Origin: Antennarius striatus
Taxonomy: Eukaryota > Chordata > Actinopteri > Lophiiformes > Antennariidae
Direction: 5' to 3'
NCBI RefSeq assembly: GCF_040054535.1
Contig: NC_090792.1
Location: forward strand, 3,277,501 to 3,341,500
DNA: 64,000 nucleotides
Part shown: positions 9,851 through 60,220 of the stretch, piece by piece
Layout: every line of letters starts with the position of its first letter
How positions within the stretch are numbered: the first letter of the stretch is position 1
The notes under the pieces: generated by a model
Database searches by the model: none
What the model was told of the DNA's origin: nothing
The model's input: only the letters and a program-made list of their open reading frames with translations
Program-made: the position numbers and the translations under genes

Positions 9851-12800
9851 TTATCCGGAGCAGGCAGAACATTGATCGCTAAATGATTGTTTTTTTTTAT
9901 TACGCAAAACATATTGATAAAAGCTTGTTTATGTATTTTAGCGAATTCAACATTTAATTCAATGTAAATACATAAATAACTGATAATGTATGACGTAGTT
10001 CCATCATCTGATTGTTTTAGTTATATTAGTAAAGCGTTTTTAGTGAATAAAATGTCTGTGCATCATTTTATTCACTAAAAACCACTGTTATAAAAAAAGA
10101 ATTGGGTTATATCTGTTCCTTTTTGACAACTCAATTTAAAAACAATACAAAGACTATAAACTGTATTTGAAGTACCTGATCAGGGATATGTACATGTACG
10201 TTTAGATACTGTACAATCTACTGTATCTGATATTTTTATATTCATTAAACTTGGTTGACTATTAAAAAAGTCCCCATTGGTCTGATGAGTCCAAATGTTG
10301 AATGTGTTTTTCTATAGTAGATAAAACCCACAGTATGGATACCAATGCCTTATTTTTACTCAGTCAGCTTCTATTATATTAAATACATCTGACACAAAAT
10401 CCATGATTATGTTGTAAGTAAGATGCTTAAAACAAGTTAATCTTTATTTTTCATAAAAACAGCAGCAATAAACAAGAACTTCTGATCAGTTTCAAGTGAA
10501 GAAACCAACATCTATTCTGAATTTTTCCGATTAATGGGAAAATACATCTACCTGCAAAAGCATGAGCTACTTGTCTGCATCCCTGCTGTGAGTCTTAAAG
10601 GTCTTAAAGGTTATTAATTAAAGCTCTAATTAAATATTCATACAAGAGGTAGCGGAATATCTGTTCAGTCTTCTCTGTTGTTTTCCAAAGCTCCTGTGCT
10701 TCTACCTAAAACAGGAAGGACGCGGAGGCCTTAGAGAATATGATTAAATAAGATTTCAGTTAATTATTAGTTGGAGCAAGGTCTCTATCTAATGATTTCT
10801 ACTGTTGTCCTGTCTGAACCTGCTTCTATAATTAATAATACAACACAAATTAAATTTATAAAGTGCATGGATTATAATTCCTCTTTTGCTTTCAGTGCAC
10901 AATATTTATTTTATTCAAAATTGTCCTCTGTCCAGCTGCAGTCATTTAAATTCCTGAGTTCATTGAAACCTAATCCCTTTTTGTGAAATCAAATTGCAAT
11001 TGTTCTGTTATTGTTATGTTGGTGTGGGAGGAAAATACTGACCCCTTCTTATCCACCAGCCAAATGTCTCAAAAATAAAAATGTAGTCCATTGTAATTCA
11101 CTACATTCATTCAGTCTCCTGACATCATGCAGCTGATGGAACGATGGAAATATAAACCCATTTATTTTTGTTTTGATATTCTATTTGTGGTGCGCACAGC
11201 AGATAAACAGCATCTGGGCCCTATCCTGTGAGTCCCTGTCAAAAATACGAGAAAATGTTACCCAGTGCAAGAGTTTAGAGTTATTTGTTATCGCTGCTAT
11301 TTGTCAAAAATCAGCTAATTTGAACTTCCAACAGAGTTTTTTTTTTTTAAAAACAGATTCATTTGGATAAATGTTAAATTAATAACTGATCCTAATGGAG
11401 ATGTGGCAAGTTTAGCCCAACATAGAATATACTGTAAGTCAGCTGAAGGGCAAAACTCCAGCTCCACTGAAGAAAAATTCAGTCAGCCTTACCATGTTTA
11501 ACACATTTTTTTGTGTGTTTAGCATTGAAGCTGATGATTATGACTGAGGTGTAACAACAACAAAAAATCTTAAACCCCCTGAATAAAACTTTTAGGTGGA
11601 TGCTGGGGTGGTGGTGGGGCCGTAAATAAATGCCTCGAATGAGCTCGAAAGGTGTGACCCTCACTGGAGAGTAGACTTGTGCAGGGCCCGACAGTCACAT
11701 TCATTCATTCATTCAGTCACATTTAATACAACCAAAATCACACAAAATCAAACTCACATCTCAAACAGTAACACAAGTTACAGAACACAGAATTGTGTCT
11801 TCAGAATGTCTGTGGCTGTATATAAAAATACACCATTCTTACATCTCGTTGTTGAAACTGCTGGAATATTGTTCATTTTTAAAAACAAAAACCTTTTATA
11901 ATTTTAATTTTAAGCCAGTTTGTCAAAAACTGGCGGATTCACCTCCTATCTCTACTTCATTCACTGCTGTTTACTTGGTTCTATTTTTAGCTGCGGCTCT
12001 TCTCAGATGCCCTCTGCTGGGCTCATCAAAGCAGCTCCTTCCTGTTGTCATAGAAATGAGCTACCTCATCCATTAGTGCCTCTCTCCACCGGCTGCTCTG
12101 ATCGCATTAGAGCCGTGGTCAGGTATCCTTCTCAACAGGTTTCAAACGAGGAGAGCTCGAACATGAAGCAACCATTCATGTGTATTCAGTATTTCATCAT
12201 CAGTGTGTGACTCTCTTCAGATGTCTGAGGTTTCTTCGCATGGACTGTGACTCAGGCTGACATTGGTGAGCAGCATCTACAGCATCATGTTCAGCACATG
12301 TATGACCTTGGACTGCAGACGCCAGTGATGCTCCTGGGATTCATTCAGCGCACCAGCCTGCTGCTGTTACTGCAGGAAAAATTAGTTATTCAGAGGAGCA
12401 GGTGTAAAATGCATTCAGCCACAAACGCTGAATGAATGAGAATAACTGGAAATATACTGACTTACATCAGTTTGTTTCAAATGCATATTCACAGAATACA
12501 AAGCTGTAGAAACCATCGACAAATCTGACACATTTTCCTATGCATTATCTCTTTGATTTTGAATTTGATTTTATATCCAAAAGCACCAAATGGGCTTTAG
12601 GTTGTTTATACTCTCCAGCGTTTGAGTGTGTATTAGTTTGTTGGCTCGAGGCAAACACCTCACTGCAGAGATAGACGATCAATGCGAGCACCGGGGTCAG
12701 AAAGTTGTGCGTTCAACATGCATAAGCAAGAGACGTGCATCCTGCAGAATTTTACATGAGATGCTCACAAACATCTCAGGAGCAAAAAGACAAACACAAC

Positions 12801-13813
12801 CAACTTTTCATCCAAACATCAATCAGGGTTCTCACTCCTGGACAGAACTGAAGCAAACAGTATGTGTTCATCTCAGTTTTAACTGCATGAAGAAGAAATT
12901 AAATCTCCCAGAACCACCACAAAGACTTGTTTGCATTAATATTCTCATCAAGACTGTAAATATGCAGGATTGGTAGGATGAAGTTTGTTCAAGTTAAGTG
13001 CAGAAAAACGAGCCGATCCAACTATAATACTTACCGTAATTAGCTATAATTAAACTAGAAACAAAGACCTATAGTAAAGTCTACATTTAAATATTACATA
13101 CGTGTTTTTCATTACTGTTTATTTGATAAATTTAAAAATAAATTTAATAAATGATTATGAAGTGCTTTTAATAATACGGATACTTTCTGCTTGTGGTCTC
13201 TTGAACCTAATATTTTATTCAGTCATAAGATATGTATTACATATTTATGACTAATTAAGGCAAGAACCAGCAACAGACTGTTAAATGCAACACTTTTTAG
13301 TGACATAGGCGGAAAGGTGGGGAGCTGTTTCCATGGTAACACCTCCTATGAATAACACAAACTGATGGCCTGCTACATTTGAAATGACGTTAAAGAATCT
13401 GAAGATTTTTATCTGAAATATGACAGAACTGGAGAAACAAATCCAATGATGTAAATATTAACAAACATCCAGAGAGCAAAACTGTTTCATTGTTCAAATG
13501 AAAGTTGAAAATAAACATTTGTTAAATTTTCTTCTACCTCAGGTACGCTGGAGCAGAATATTACTTTTATTTATCTAAACCATAAAATGCACATTTAAAT
13601 TTCAATAATTAAAAAGCTTTCTTTTCCATTCAGGTTTCTGCACCTGACTCAAAACCCAGAAGTTGAGGTGTTTTCTGTGACAAAACTATGACGCCACCAT
13701 GTGGTGAAACCCGGTAATAGTTTAACTTTAACTGAACAGCTTTTTCATATTTTACGTGACTTTGGGATCATTTTAAATAACAGAAACATTTATAAATATT
13801 TTGTTTGAAGGAC
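9851..13813. other. AT-rich intergenic sequence, no gene recognised
   Basis: Long AT-rich stretch between the candidate promoter at 9.8 kb and the dehydratase 3' end. Open frames up to 116 codons (12626-12976, plus) lack recognisable domains. An X-box-like palindrome, gtttccatggtaac, lies at 13327-13340. Confidence 0.5.
10036..10082. repeat. Perfect 19-bp inverted repeat with AATAAA on both strands
   Basis: Arms 10036-10054 and 10064-10082 are exact reverse complements (gtttttagtgaataaaatg) around a 9-nt loop. Each arm contains gaataaaatg, so a poly(A)-type hexamer is present in both directions. Confidence 0.75.
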
Positions 13814-13977
13814 TTTATTCACAGCAATTGAACCATGTTAGCTTCTACGTTAGACACGTCTAAAATGATGGCAGGAGTCCTTCTCTCCTATTGATCCATT
13901 CACCAGTCAATCAGAAAAACTGACCAATCACACAGCAGCACATTTAGGATCCAGCTCCATATGTACATGTTTTTATT
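13814..13977 (-). terminator. sds: Poly(A) signals of the dehydratase gene
   Basis: Two AATAAA hexamers follow the stop codon on the minus strand: one at 13977-13972, only 6 nt past the stop, and one at 13819-13814. The second leaves a more usual 3' UTR of about 170 nt. Confidence 0.45.
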
Positions 13978-13982
13978 CCACT

Positions 13983-16106
13983 TCATGTGGCCAGTTTGTG
14001 TTTGAGGTTGACCAGTTGGTTCGTGTCGATGCTGCTGCCTCCACACACGATGACCAGGAGGGGCCCTAGAGCTGCAGGCAGCTGACCTGAAGGGTGACGG
14101 TGGAACAAAACCCATCAGAATCAAAACCCCGGAGTGACATTTATAGATACGTAGAATTTTCATAATATTTACTACATTTATTACTAACTATAACTAGAGG
14201 CATGGCTGTAGTCGTAAACAGTCTTAAAATGACAATGAAAATCACTTGCAAACAAAGATTATGAAGGTCCAGTGTGTTTTAGGAAAATAATTTTCATTAT
14301 CATATTTTCATTTGTCGGAACTCATCTGATGTGTTTTCATTCGCACAGATAAGAAGATGCTAGTACATTGAATTCCTGCAGTGTGAAGCAAACATGAATG
14401 GAATTTCAACTCTGCACGAGTTGAAAGATTTCAGTTTGTGTGAATTCTGATCCAGACGGCAGGCATTGATGCGCAGACAGACATACTGCAGCTGCAGGTG
14501 GTCGTCACATAGCGCTGTCCTGCTACTGTATGCATACCAGCCCAGATTAGACATGTTAGAACCTGATGGAGGGCGCTTCACCAGCACCAATCACTCAAAA
14601 AATAACGGTTAAATTTTATACTGCTGTGAGTTAAGCGATTAAAATTAAAAAAATAAGAGTTGAAAATTTGTTTTGCTACGGTTTAAAAGCCAGAATAATT
14701 ACCTTCATCCTGCAGTCTGCCTATGAGTCCACTGTAGACTGCTGCTAGCGCTGCGCCACACGCCATCTCCACCAACACGCGCTCTTCATCTAAGGAATGT
14801 GCACACACACAGGTTTAAGTAAAACAACACGAGAGTCATCACGTAGTTCCCGTTACCCACTCAGGTCAAAGACACCGACTGAGGAACGTTTCCACGGCCT
14901 GCAGAGCCTGCTGGTCGGTCACCAGCTCAGAGATGATGGTGAGGTCGCTGTTCTGGCTGTATTCAAAGGCTTTCTCACAAACCGTCTTCGCCCCCAGACA
15001 TTTCGCTTCGCTGCGTGACGACAAACGGGGGGAGGGGTCGGTGAGGTGGCTCTCCGAAACCGCAGTGTGAACTTGAGCCAGTGTGAACTCTAACCTTGTG
15101 ATGTCATCCAGGGTGACCAGCCTCCCTGCTTTGACCGCGGCATTGAAACAGTCTGCCCCTATTGTCTCCATGGCGATGACGGGGACGTCAGTCCAGCCTA
15201 CATCCTTCAGGCCCTGGATGACTCCACAGAGGAGACCCCCACCACCCACCGACACCAGCACGGCTCCAGGCTTCACGTGGCTGCCCAGAGATGCCGCCAC
15301 CTCGTCGATCATGCTGGCGTGGCCGCGCCTGGGGGGTGTGTTGGGAAGAGAAATAGTTGGGTTTAATTTGAATTGTGCTTCAAAAAAACTGACAAATGGA
15401 ACTGAGTATTTGTACCAAAGCAGGGGGTGATCGAAGGGGGGGACGTAGGTGAGTCCTTCTGTTTCTGCTAGTCTCAGGGCCTCTGCGTTGGCATCATCCC
15501 AAACCTAAGAAAATCACATTTGAATTCATTTTTCAATCTTAAAGGATAAAACAAAAACATATCTTTCAACGTGTCTAACATTTTACTTCACCTTGCCAAC
15601 AATCTTGACAGTCGCACCCTGATCCTGAAGCCTCTGAACGACCAGCTGAGGAGAGGAAGACGGAACCACGATGGTGGCTGGAACACCCATTTTTCTGGCT
15701 ACATATGCGGCTGCCATACCTGCATTACCACCTAGAGACAGTGTGTTAGTTATACTACAGTCACCGATTGTCGTTGTTGAGTACAGACTGTAGTCAGATG
15801 GTCTGTCAGAGTGGAGATGTCACCTGAGGAGCAGACCACTCCCGTAGACTGTCTGGCGAGCTGCAGGGAAGAGCCATGAGATGAAAAACAGAAATCTTGT
15901 GTGTTTATTGTGATTTTTTTTTTTTTTTTTACTACGAATGGCGTGTCAGAGAGTTCTACCGTCTGGCAGAGGTGTCCGATGCCGCGGATCTTGAAGGAAC
16001 CAGAAGGTTGTGAATTCTCCATCTTCAGGTACACAGTGGTCCCGACATGCTTGGACATGCTGACGCTCTCCAGCAGCGGCGTGTTCAGGTGGAAATGCTT
16101 CGCCAT
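13983..16106 (-). CDS. sds: L-serine dehydratase/L-threonine deaminase (SDS/SDSL type)
   Basis: Eight exons: 16106-15960, 15860-15824, 15731-15592, 15504-15416, 15328-15095, 15010-14880, 14789-14703, 14086-13983. All are GT-AG, phases agree, 966 coding nt plus stop, 322 aa (mammalian SDS 328, SDSL 329). The start ACC-ATG-GCG has a strong Kozak context. It is a fold-type II PLP enzyme that deaminates serine to pyruvate and threonine to 2-oxobutyrate in the cytosol. Seen: QPSGSFKIRGIGH with Schiff-base Lys39, CSSGGNAGMAAAY (substrate/PLP loop), PPFDHPLLWRGHAS, the phosphate-binding GGGGLL at about 166-171, and VIVCGG with Cys at 303 as in mammalian SDS. Unusual: VEMACGAALAAVY has Met where the family has Pro (VEPACG). 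N-terminal FHLNTPLLES leans to SDSL and VYLKM leans to SDS, so the paralogue is uncertain. Confidence 0.93.
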
Positions 16107-16423
16107 GGTGCAGTTGAGGTCACTGAGATGGTAATCTGAATGTCAGACTAGGATTACATAATCCTAACACATGTGTCAATGGGTGGTCAGTGTGGCCTTC
16201 ATGTGCAGCTGAACAATTAGAATTAGAATTAGAATTAGAAAGTAATATTTGCAGTAACCATGCATACAACAAGTAGAAGCAGTGAGCTGAGTGTATTCAT
16301 TTAAACACGTTTTACCGATCATTAGTTTATTTATTTTATTTTTATTTACGATTGTTGTACAAATCTCAGCAGCACAATTAGCAGAAGCTGTTCAAACCGT
16401 GATGTGACCAGAATCAGAATCAG

Positions 16424-16512
16424 ATTATTAGAGTATTATTATGAGAGTATTATTATGAGAGTATTATTATTAGAGTATTATTATTAGAGTATTATTATTA
16501 GAGTATTATTAG
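16424..16512. repeat. Minisatellite of gagtattattat units
   Basis: Six imperfect copies of a 16-17 bp unit (gagtattattattagag) in the region upstream of the dehydratase gene. Confidence 0.7.
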
Positions 16513-16984
16513 ACCAGAGTATTATCTAAAAAATATTTTCTCATCCATTCAGTTAATTTGATTCGATCTTTTTTTAAAGTTATGTAAACTTTCTTATTTG
16601 TTGTCTGACGCAACAAGTCCAAAAATAATACACGTCCCGTGACGTAACGAACGCTACGACGTAATGCCGGAGTAATCAACACTGTAAACGTGGACCTCAC
16701 GTCATCTGTTAACGACGTGTTAAGAAAATGTCGACTTACGGTTTTGTGAAACAAATCCCTGAACGAGCCTCTGATCGTTAAATGAGAAGTTGGGTCGTTT
16801 CATTGAACGTGTCGCTGCTTCAGTGGCCGCTCAGGATTCTAAACGAGCTAACCTTTAGCAGAGCAGAGCGAGCGGAAACACCGACCAGTAACTTCCGGTT
16901 TGTATTTCAAAATAATATTTCAAAATAATTAAATTAGTGGTGACATACTGTACTAACAAAATACATTATAAATCTTTGCTGACG

Positions 16985-17112
16985 TATTACTATTATTATT
17001 ACTACTATTATTATTATTAATAATAATCGTCATTATTATTATCATATTATTATCATCATTATTATTATTATCACTATTATTATTATTGTTGTTGTTGTTG
17101 TTATCATTATTG

Positions 17113-17144
<32 letters not shown>

Positions 17145-17152
17145 TACAATTA
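16985..17152. repeat. Compound ATT/ATC/GTT/TAA trinucleotide tract
   Basis: About 165 bp of mixed trinucleotides; it produces a false Ile/Asn/Asp-rich frame on the minus strand. Confidence 0.85.
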
Positions 17153-17591
17153 CAGAAGAAGAACAAAAACAAAAACAACAATAACAAAAAAATAGACTTC
17201 TCATGGTTAAACATGCCTTGTTTAGTAAAATAAAGTAATCTAATCACATTTAAAGTTCATTATGTAATAATTGGCTGACCTTTACCAGTTCTTACAAGAT
17301 AATATTCACGTCCACTTCAAATTTCCTTCTTTATGATATGGTCCACTCTACCAATTTTGGACTGGCATTTTGACCCCAATAATCTTACTGTATAGGCCAA
17401 ATTTGAACGTTTTCCAAATTTTAGGTTTTGTTATGAAATCAACAAACACCATTATTTGTTCTTAACTTATAAAGAGATAGAAGGAGAGATCAACTTACAG
17501 TCTTGTGTTGGTGAACTGAACTGAACTTTATCCCTTATAAAGTCCAGTTTTATTACCAACGTGAACAAAAGGTACAGTGTGTGTGTGTGTG

Positions 17592-17623
<32 letters not shown>

Positions 17624-19557
17624 TGCGTGTGTGTGTTGGAAAGAGACAGCAAAAGACAGACTGCAACAGACTCCCAAAGATAATATATACCATTAATTTA
17701 ATTTTCATATATTTCTTGTTTTTATTAAGTATTTGTATTCTACATTAGTTTTTTCTGTATAGTTGGAATTATGAGATGGATACTTAATACTTCATAACTT
17801 CTTTATTTTTATTGTACATAAGCTATGTAGTTACATGTTGAATCTGCACAATATAATAGTTAGCACTCCTCAGAACATTGTTCCATTCACACATCAAACA
17901 TCAGTCATCTTATTGCTTCATATTTTCCACATGACTCTGTGTGTAACGATCTTCCTGTACACTGGGTGGCAGCAGTGAGTCGTGTCGCAAACGCAGAAGT
18001 AACAGCAGTGTGTCAAATAACAATATGATTAAAAAAAAATCAATTTTAAATAAAACAATGAACCATGGGGAACAAAGCATCTGCTACAACTACAGAAATA
18101 CTTTAAGGGGAGGAAAAAAAAGTCTGCCAAGATAGCAAAAAAAAGTTTTTTCTCACACTTCTTCATCGAGTCCATTCATACAGTTAACCCGTAAATTCTG
18201 TGGTGAAACTCTCTAAACTGTGTGGCAGAGTAAGGCTGGGACGGTTATGAGGATTTTTGAAAACAGCAACAAGAACTTTTATGTGACCCATATTAAGTTC
18301 TGTGCTTGTGGGAGACTGTTTTCACGTTATCGTTCCTGCTCCAGCTTTGACCAGGATGAGGATTAACATGTATGGGCCCTACTTCATATGTGTCAGCGCA
18401 TTAACACAGGCAGCTTTTATTTCCAATGAAGAAAATGTTGTCACTCTATTTCCTCCTCTTTGCTCACGTCTAAATCCATTTCTAGATGCTTCATTTTCAC
18501 AAAACCATTTATCACATTCTTGTTTTCCTCTTGTCTTCCAAACAGCAGCAACCGTTCAGCATCCGACCAGATGTTTAAATGACAGCTCAATGCTGAGTCA
18601 ACAGAAATACAGAGAAGAGCTTTGGACATCTGTGAGGACTCAGAGATGCTTCCTAAATCATTTTGTGATATCAGACTTCAGAAAATCTTCTAATATCAGA
18701 TTAGTTTTTTATTTTCATTTTCTTTCCTTTGCCATGAAGTCACATTGTGAGCATCTGTTCCTCACATGATCGGATCACGCATCAAAACCTCTCTGGATTC
18801 TGCTTCTTACTCTTGGTTGCACTTCGGACTAACAACACAAAACAAATCTGTCTTGAACACAACTTCTCGGTTACACTCTCTTGTCTTTCTTCTCACTTCC
18901 CTGCATCCAACTTCATGCCTCTCACAAACTTTCACTTAACCCCTCCTGTAAATGTACTGCATTTAAATCTTCACACCAAACAGTGTGAAGGAGTTTTCAG
19001 ACAACATACAAAGTTCATTGTCATTGAACGTGCACATCTATTTGTTGATGATCACCTTCTGTTACGTAGGTCCGTCTGGTTGTTTTAATTTGAAACAACA
19101 TAAAACAGTAAACGAGTCATTCAAAAATTCCAATTACGTTGGATAGTTCCAGATAGAACTAAAAGATTCCAAACTCATGCTGTGATGTTCTGAGCTGTAA
19201 GAGCTCAAAGCCACATCTTAACGATTCCTCTTTTTTTTTTTTTTTTTTAGATTCAGCTTCTTTCATGCAGCTGAACCCGTGTGAAGTTGCCGAGCTACTG
19301 GTGATGAAAAGATTCAGATGATTTCTTTTATCTGAAACCAGTGAAGCCATATTCTACAAAAGTGGGCCGTGATTCCAGCATTATACCCAAACTACTGGAC
19401 TTAGAAGTTGCTCCATCTTTGTTTCCTTCGCTCTTCCTTGCTTTCATCTTCCAGTCAGCCTCCACACTTTCTGTCTCAACCACAGTTTCTGCCTTCGTAT
19501 TGATGCTCCTCTCCATCTCATCCTCTGCCTGCGTGCACGTGGCTCTTGATCTGGGCT
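17153..19557. other. ppp1r13b 3' UTR side and intergenic spacer
   Basis: Contains a (GT)n tract at 17577-17635. The part next to 19557 must be ppp1r13b 3' UTR, but several minus-strand AATAAA hexamers are possible and none stands out. A 155-codon plus-strand frame at 18302-18769 has no recognisable domain and lacks codon or splice support. Confidence 0.45.
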
Positions 19558-56405
<36,848 letters not shown>

Positions 56406-56414
<9 letters not shown>

Positions 56415-56870
56415 TCCTGCTGGTCTGTCCTGCAGCTCCGTTAGAAACAGCTTCCTCCGCTTCCTCTCCTCTTTCACCGCTTCTTTGACTTCAGGTTGAT
56501 CCCCGCTCCTCTCTGCGTCCAGACAGACATCCAGATGCGCACCAAACTAAATGTGTAGCTCCGCTGTCCTCTCCCGATCCCTCCCTCTCCCTTCCTGTCC
56601 CCGGTGCGCACTGAGCCCCTCTCCTCTGCCCGGGAAGCGAACCTGGACGCATCAGCTGGTGGTTCATTAAATCACCGCTTCACTCGTTCCCTCCTGTCGG
56701 TCACCAGCGGGCGCTCCTCCGGGGTGAAGTGGGTCACCGCCCCGCTCATCCCTCCCACCTGCCTGCCCGGTCTCCTCCTCTTCCTCCTCCGCGATGAAAT
56801 TGCCCACAAGTTCGGTACAATACGTGGCAAAAGAGTTGGTGGAACAATCACCATAGATTTTCCATAGATG
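56406..56870 (-). promoter_or_regulatory. ppp1r13b: ppp1r13b first exon and presumed promoter
   Basis: The initiator ATG (56414-56412) is followed by TTA CCG and a GTGAGT-type donor. MLP-VILTV matches mammalian MMPMILTV. Upstream on the transcribed strand the sequence is GC- and purine-rich (plus strand tcctct/ccctcc blocks around 56450-56600, gcgcactgag, cggggtgaag), as expected for a TATA-less broad promoter and 5' UTR. The exact transcription start cannot be read. Confidence 0.6.
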
Positions 56871-57084
56871 TTAGATCGTGTCTGGACTGTGTGCGCCCCC
56901 TAGCGGCTGAGTGAGTAACAGTAAGTCACACCTGGAAGCCTTAGCCCACCTCGGGTTCATTTTTCCTTCATGGTAAATTATGTGTATGAACAAAAATTAA
57001 ATGTTTAGCAAAAATAAATCAATTAAAAACAGTATACATGACGTATTGCAAATATTTCCCCAAATATAATACAAAATGCTACCA

Positions 57085-57232
57085 TGAGGGCAGTAGAGAG
57101 GTGCCGGTTCACCTCCTGAGCTCTGCTGAGGTGCCCTTGAGCAAGGCACTGTTCCCTCTATAAGCTGCTCATTGGGGCGCACCATCAAGGAGCACACCGC
57201 TCTACCTCTCACTACCTGCATGCTTACAGACA

Positions 57233-57280
<48 letters not shown>
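57085..57280 (+). repeat. SINE body fragment ending in (GT)n
   Basis: Contains gaggtgcccttgagcaaggc and cattggggcgcaccatcaag, matching the SINE body at 38140-38280 but lacking the tRNA head and the tail. It ends in a GT tract at 57235-57280. Confidence 0.7.
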
Positions 57281-57281
<1 letters not shown>

Positions 57282-57837
57282 ACAACACCTGCACAACTTT
57301 GTCTTCTTTACTCACTACTGTAGTTTCACAGTGATTCGACCCTCTTAATGACAAGTGTGTCCAGTACTTTTTGTAGAGGCCTAAACACACGTCTAGCCAG
57401 GCAGCAGCACCTAGAGGTGTTCACGAGGATTCCCATTCGTTCCCGTTGCCACATTTTCAGGCACCTGACAGTGACAGAGCAGCTCTAACTTTCTCACAGG
57501 ATGACATCTAGTTGTTGTACCTCTCCATGATGAGGACCGTTAATGCTGTAATCAAATAATCAATAAAAGTTATTACGGAACACAATATACAGTCGATTGT
57601 TAATATTGCACAAAAGTGATAATTTTTTTTTCTCTCAAGTCCATATTTATCCTCTTTATTTATGGAGTAGCAACTAATCAGGCCTGTTGGGTGAGTTTCT
57701 CCTTTTTACATCCAGTTCCATCCAACACTGGCGAGTCAAACACTATCATGTTCATTCCTGCAGATTTATCTGAAGTGGAAAATGTTTTACGAAAGACAGA
57801 AAAATGATAGCAGTGATTTCCCTCTCTTGGACAGTTA

Positions 57838-57888
<51 letters not shown>

Positions 57889-58324
57889 GTGGAGTGGCTT
57901 ACAGCTGGAGCTTAGAGATGTTCAGCTGTCATATATTTATCAGATTATCATGGAACTGTCCTCTGCTGGAGGACGCTGTAGTCTCTGATGTGTCTGCATG
58001 TGACTGATCATTTGAAATCACGTCATACAAACTATAATAGTACGGATCATTACGGTGGTAACTCTGGTGATGTTTCAATATTTATTGGGGAATAATTATT
58101 GTTGCTTTAATGTCTTGAGTTGTAAATTCAAAAAAATGATTCAGTGTTTTTCTATTATTTTTCAATATAAATTTTAACGACACTAAATATTCAGAAACTG
58201 TTGCTGTCCGACAGGAGTTCAGCGCCATCTACTGGCCACAGGAGCAACCCACATTAATCAGGGAACGCGTGAACTTGACCTCTGCACAGGACTGATGGGC
58301 AGAATGAATACTTCATTTTCATTC
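57281..58324. other. Intergenic sequence
   Basis: A (CA)n tract at 57840-57885; otherwise nothing recognised. Confidence 0.5.
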
Positions 58325-58490
58325 ATTCACTTTCTACCGCTGTATCCGTCGTAGCGGGTCACGGGGAGCTGGACACTCTGGGCACGACGCCAGTGCATCG
58401 CCGAGCCACACACGAAGACACACAACCACACACACACTCTCACTCCTACGGGCAATTTGGGACCGGCCAATCAACCTGCAGCACATGCTT
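58325..58490 (-). repeat. Interspersed repeat, same family as 35322-35445
   Basis: Plus strand ttctaccgctgtatccgtcg is the reverse complement of the 35380-35440 segment; it continues through gggcacgacgccagtgcatc and ctcctacgggcaatttggga, a segment common in fish. Confidence 0.65.
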
Positions 58491-58971
58491 TTGGAACATC
58501 TGCTTAATGCACATGAAGAGCTTCATGGGTTATGGATGCAGCCCCTACACCTGTGTTTTTCAACTACTGCTGTCATCATAATTCCATATATGCTGCACAC
58601 ACACACACACACACACACACTCATCTCATCAGGATGGGAGACGGATCCTCGTCTGCTGATCTTGAAGTTTCTTCCTTAACTTCTTGTAAAAATCAGATTT
58701 GGTGGGGTGGGTGTTATATGCTTGACAGATTTGTGATATGATTTGTAATAGCAGGCTACTTACATAAAACTGTGATGTCATTTTTTCCAGTTTGTATGTA
58801 CTCCTTACATGCTGTCTATTTTAATAGTGGAACACTAACTATGCATATAAAATCAAAATTTAATGAAGGACTATGACATAAAACACTATTCTTTCCTCAA
58901 ACACATCATCAAAGACAAGCCTGTCTCGAACCCAGTTCACGAACATTTCATGTCTTCATCCTCTGTTCAAG

Positions 58972-59034
<63 letters not shown>

Positions 59035-59149
59035 ATGTCAGTCAGGTCAGTCAATAAAAGCAATCAACCCTGAATTAACCATTAGCTCAGTGTTGCTCCA
59101 GCATGGCACTCACATTCAGCCAGCACCACCATAGCCAGAGGCAATGTCA

Positions 59150-59183
<34 letters not shown>

Positions 59184-60220
59184 ACACACATACGGGTTCG
59201 GCCTAACATCGGATGAGTGCCGCGTTCCAGCTGCAGCTCTGCATGCAGTCTGGTAACTACGTCCTGCTGTAGAAGCAGACTGTTAAACACATTAAACTAC
59301 AAACACATTCTGCAGCACGCAGCAGTTCCAACACTTAAGATTTTAATTATCTGAGAAGATTGGTGGATATTGTTTTTCAAGCAGACAGACATTTCACACA
59401 GCAATACAGCATAATCAATACATAAAATAGATAAAAAGGTACCAGGAAATAAAATGAAACCTATACAAAAAATCAAGAATGTCACAAAGAGCAGAAGTTC
59501 TCACAAACACGGCAGCTGAGCAGACAGCGAGGAGAGTACAGAGCTGGAGACGGACAGGAAATGTGGGCGCTGAGGTTTCAGCAGCAGTCATGTTGTTCCA
59601 TGAGGGTTTGTTAAAGGAATACAGAAAACATTTAGCAGATTGTCCCATCAGCAGGTTGAACTGGAGCGTCATCGATGCCAAATCATTATATAATCCAATG
59701 TAATAACAGCAAAACTGTTAGGATGTCTTACCCCGCCGTCCCACCAGGTGCTGCTCTGAACGTTGTGCATGTTACCAAGTTTTTTTCCCCTTCCTTTAGA
59801 TGATTTGTAATATTTTTTTTCAGGATGGTGAATGTTCAAAAACCAAGAAATCTTCTACCAGTAATCATGTTAAAATGTTATTGACATAAATGAGTATGTA
59901 GATGGACTTCTGCTATAGTTGTGGTGGAATTGGCTCCATGTACAGTTCCGCCTATTATATATTTGCTTATTTAGGTTATGTCTGTTAAGAATTATGTTTC
60001 CTCATTTTTGTACTTATATTTATTTAGATGTACATTTGTGTGTTTATATGTGCACTTATGTGTTTGTCTATTTGTGTATTTACATGTCTTCAGCTGTGTA
60101 TCTGTGTGTTCTTTGTAGTTTATCTTGTGTCTTTTGTGTATTTGTTTATCGGTATTTCTTTGCTCCCTCACTGCTGTGTTGTCTTGTGAAATGTTTGAAT
60201 GTATGAGAGCAGATGAGGTA
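58491..60220. other. Intergenic sequence between ppp1r13b and the PTP4A gene
   Basis: CA/GT tracts at 58597-58621, 58976-59028 and 59152-59180. Overlapping frames of 74 and 88 codons near 59415-59703 have no recognisable domain. Confidence 0.45.

Noticed and set aside
16953..17204. Asn/Ile/Asp-rich minus-strand frame
   Set aside because: Translation of trinucleotide repeats.
18302..18769. 155-codon plus-strand frame
   Set aside because: No recognisable domain, no splice signals and biased to Phe/Ser/His as in random AT-rich sequence; antisense to the ppp1r13b 3' side.
59415..59703. Overlapping frames on both strands between two genes
   Set aside because: Neither shows family similarity, splice sites or promoter signals.
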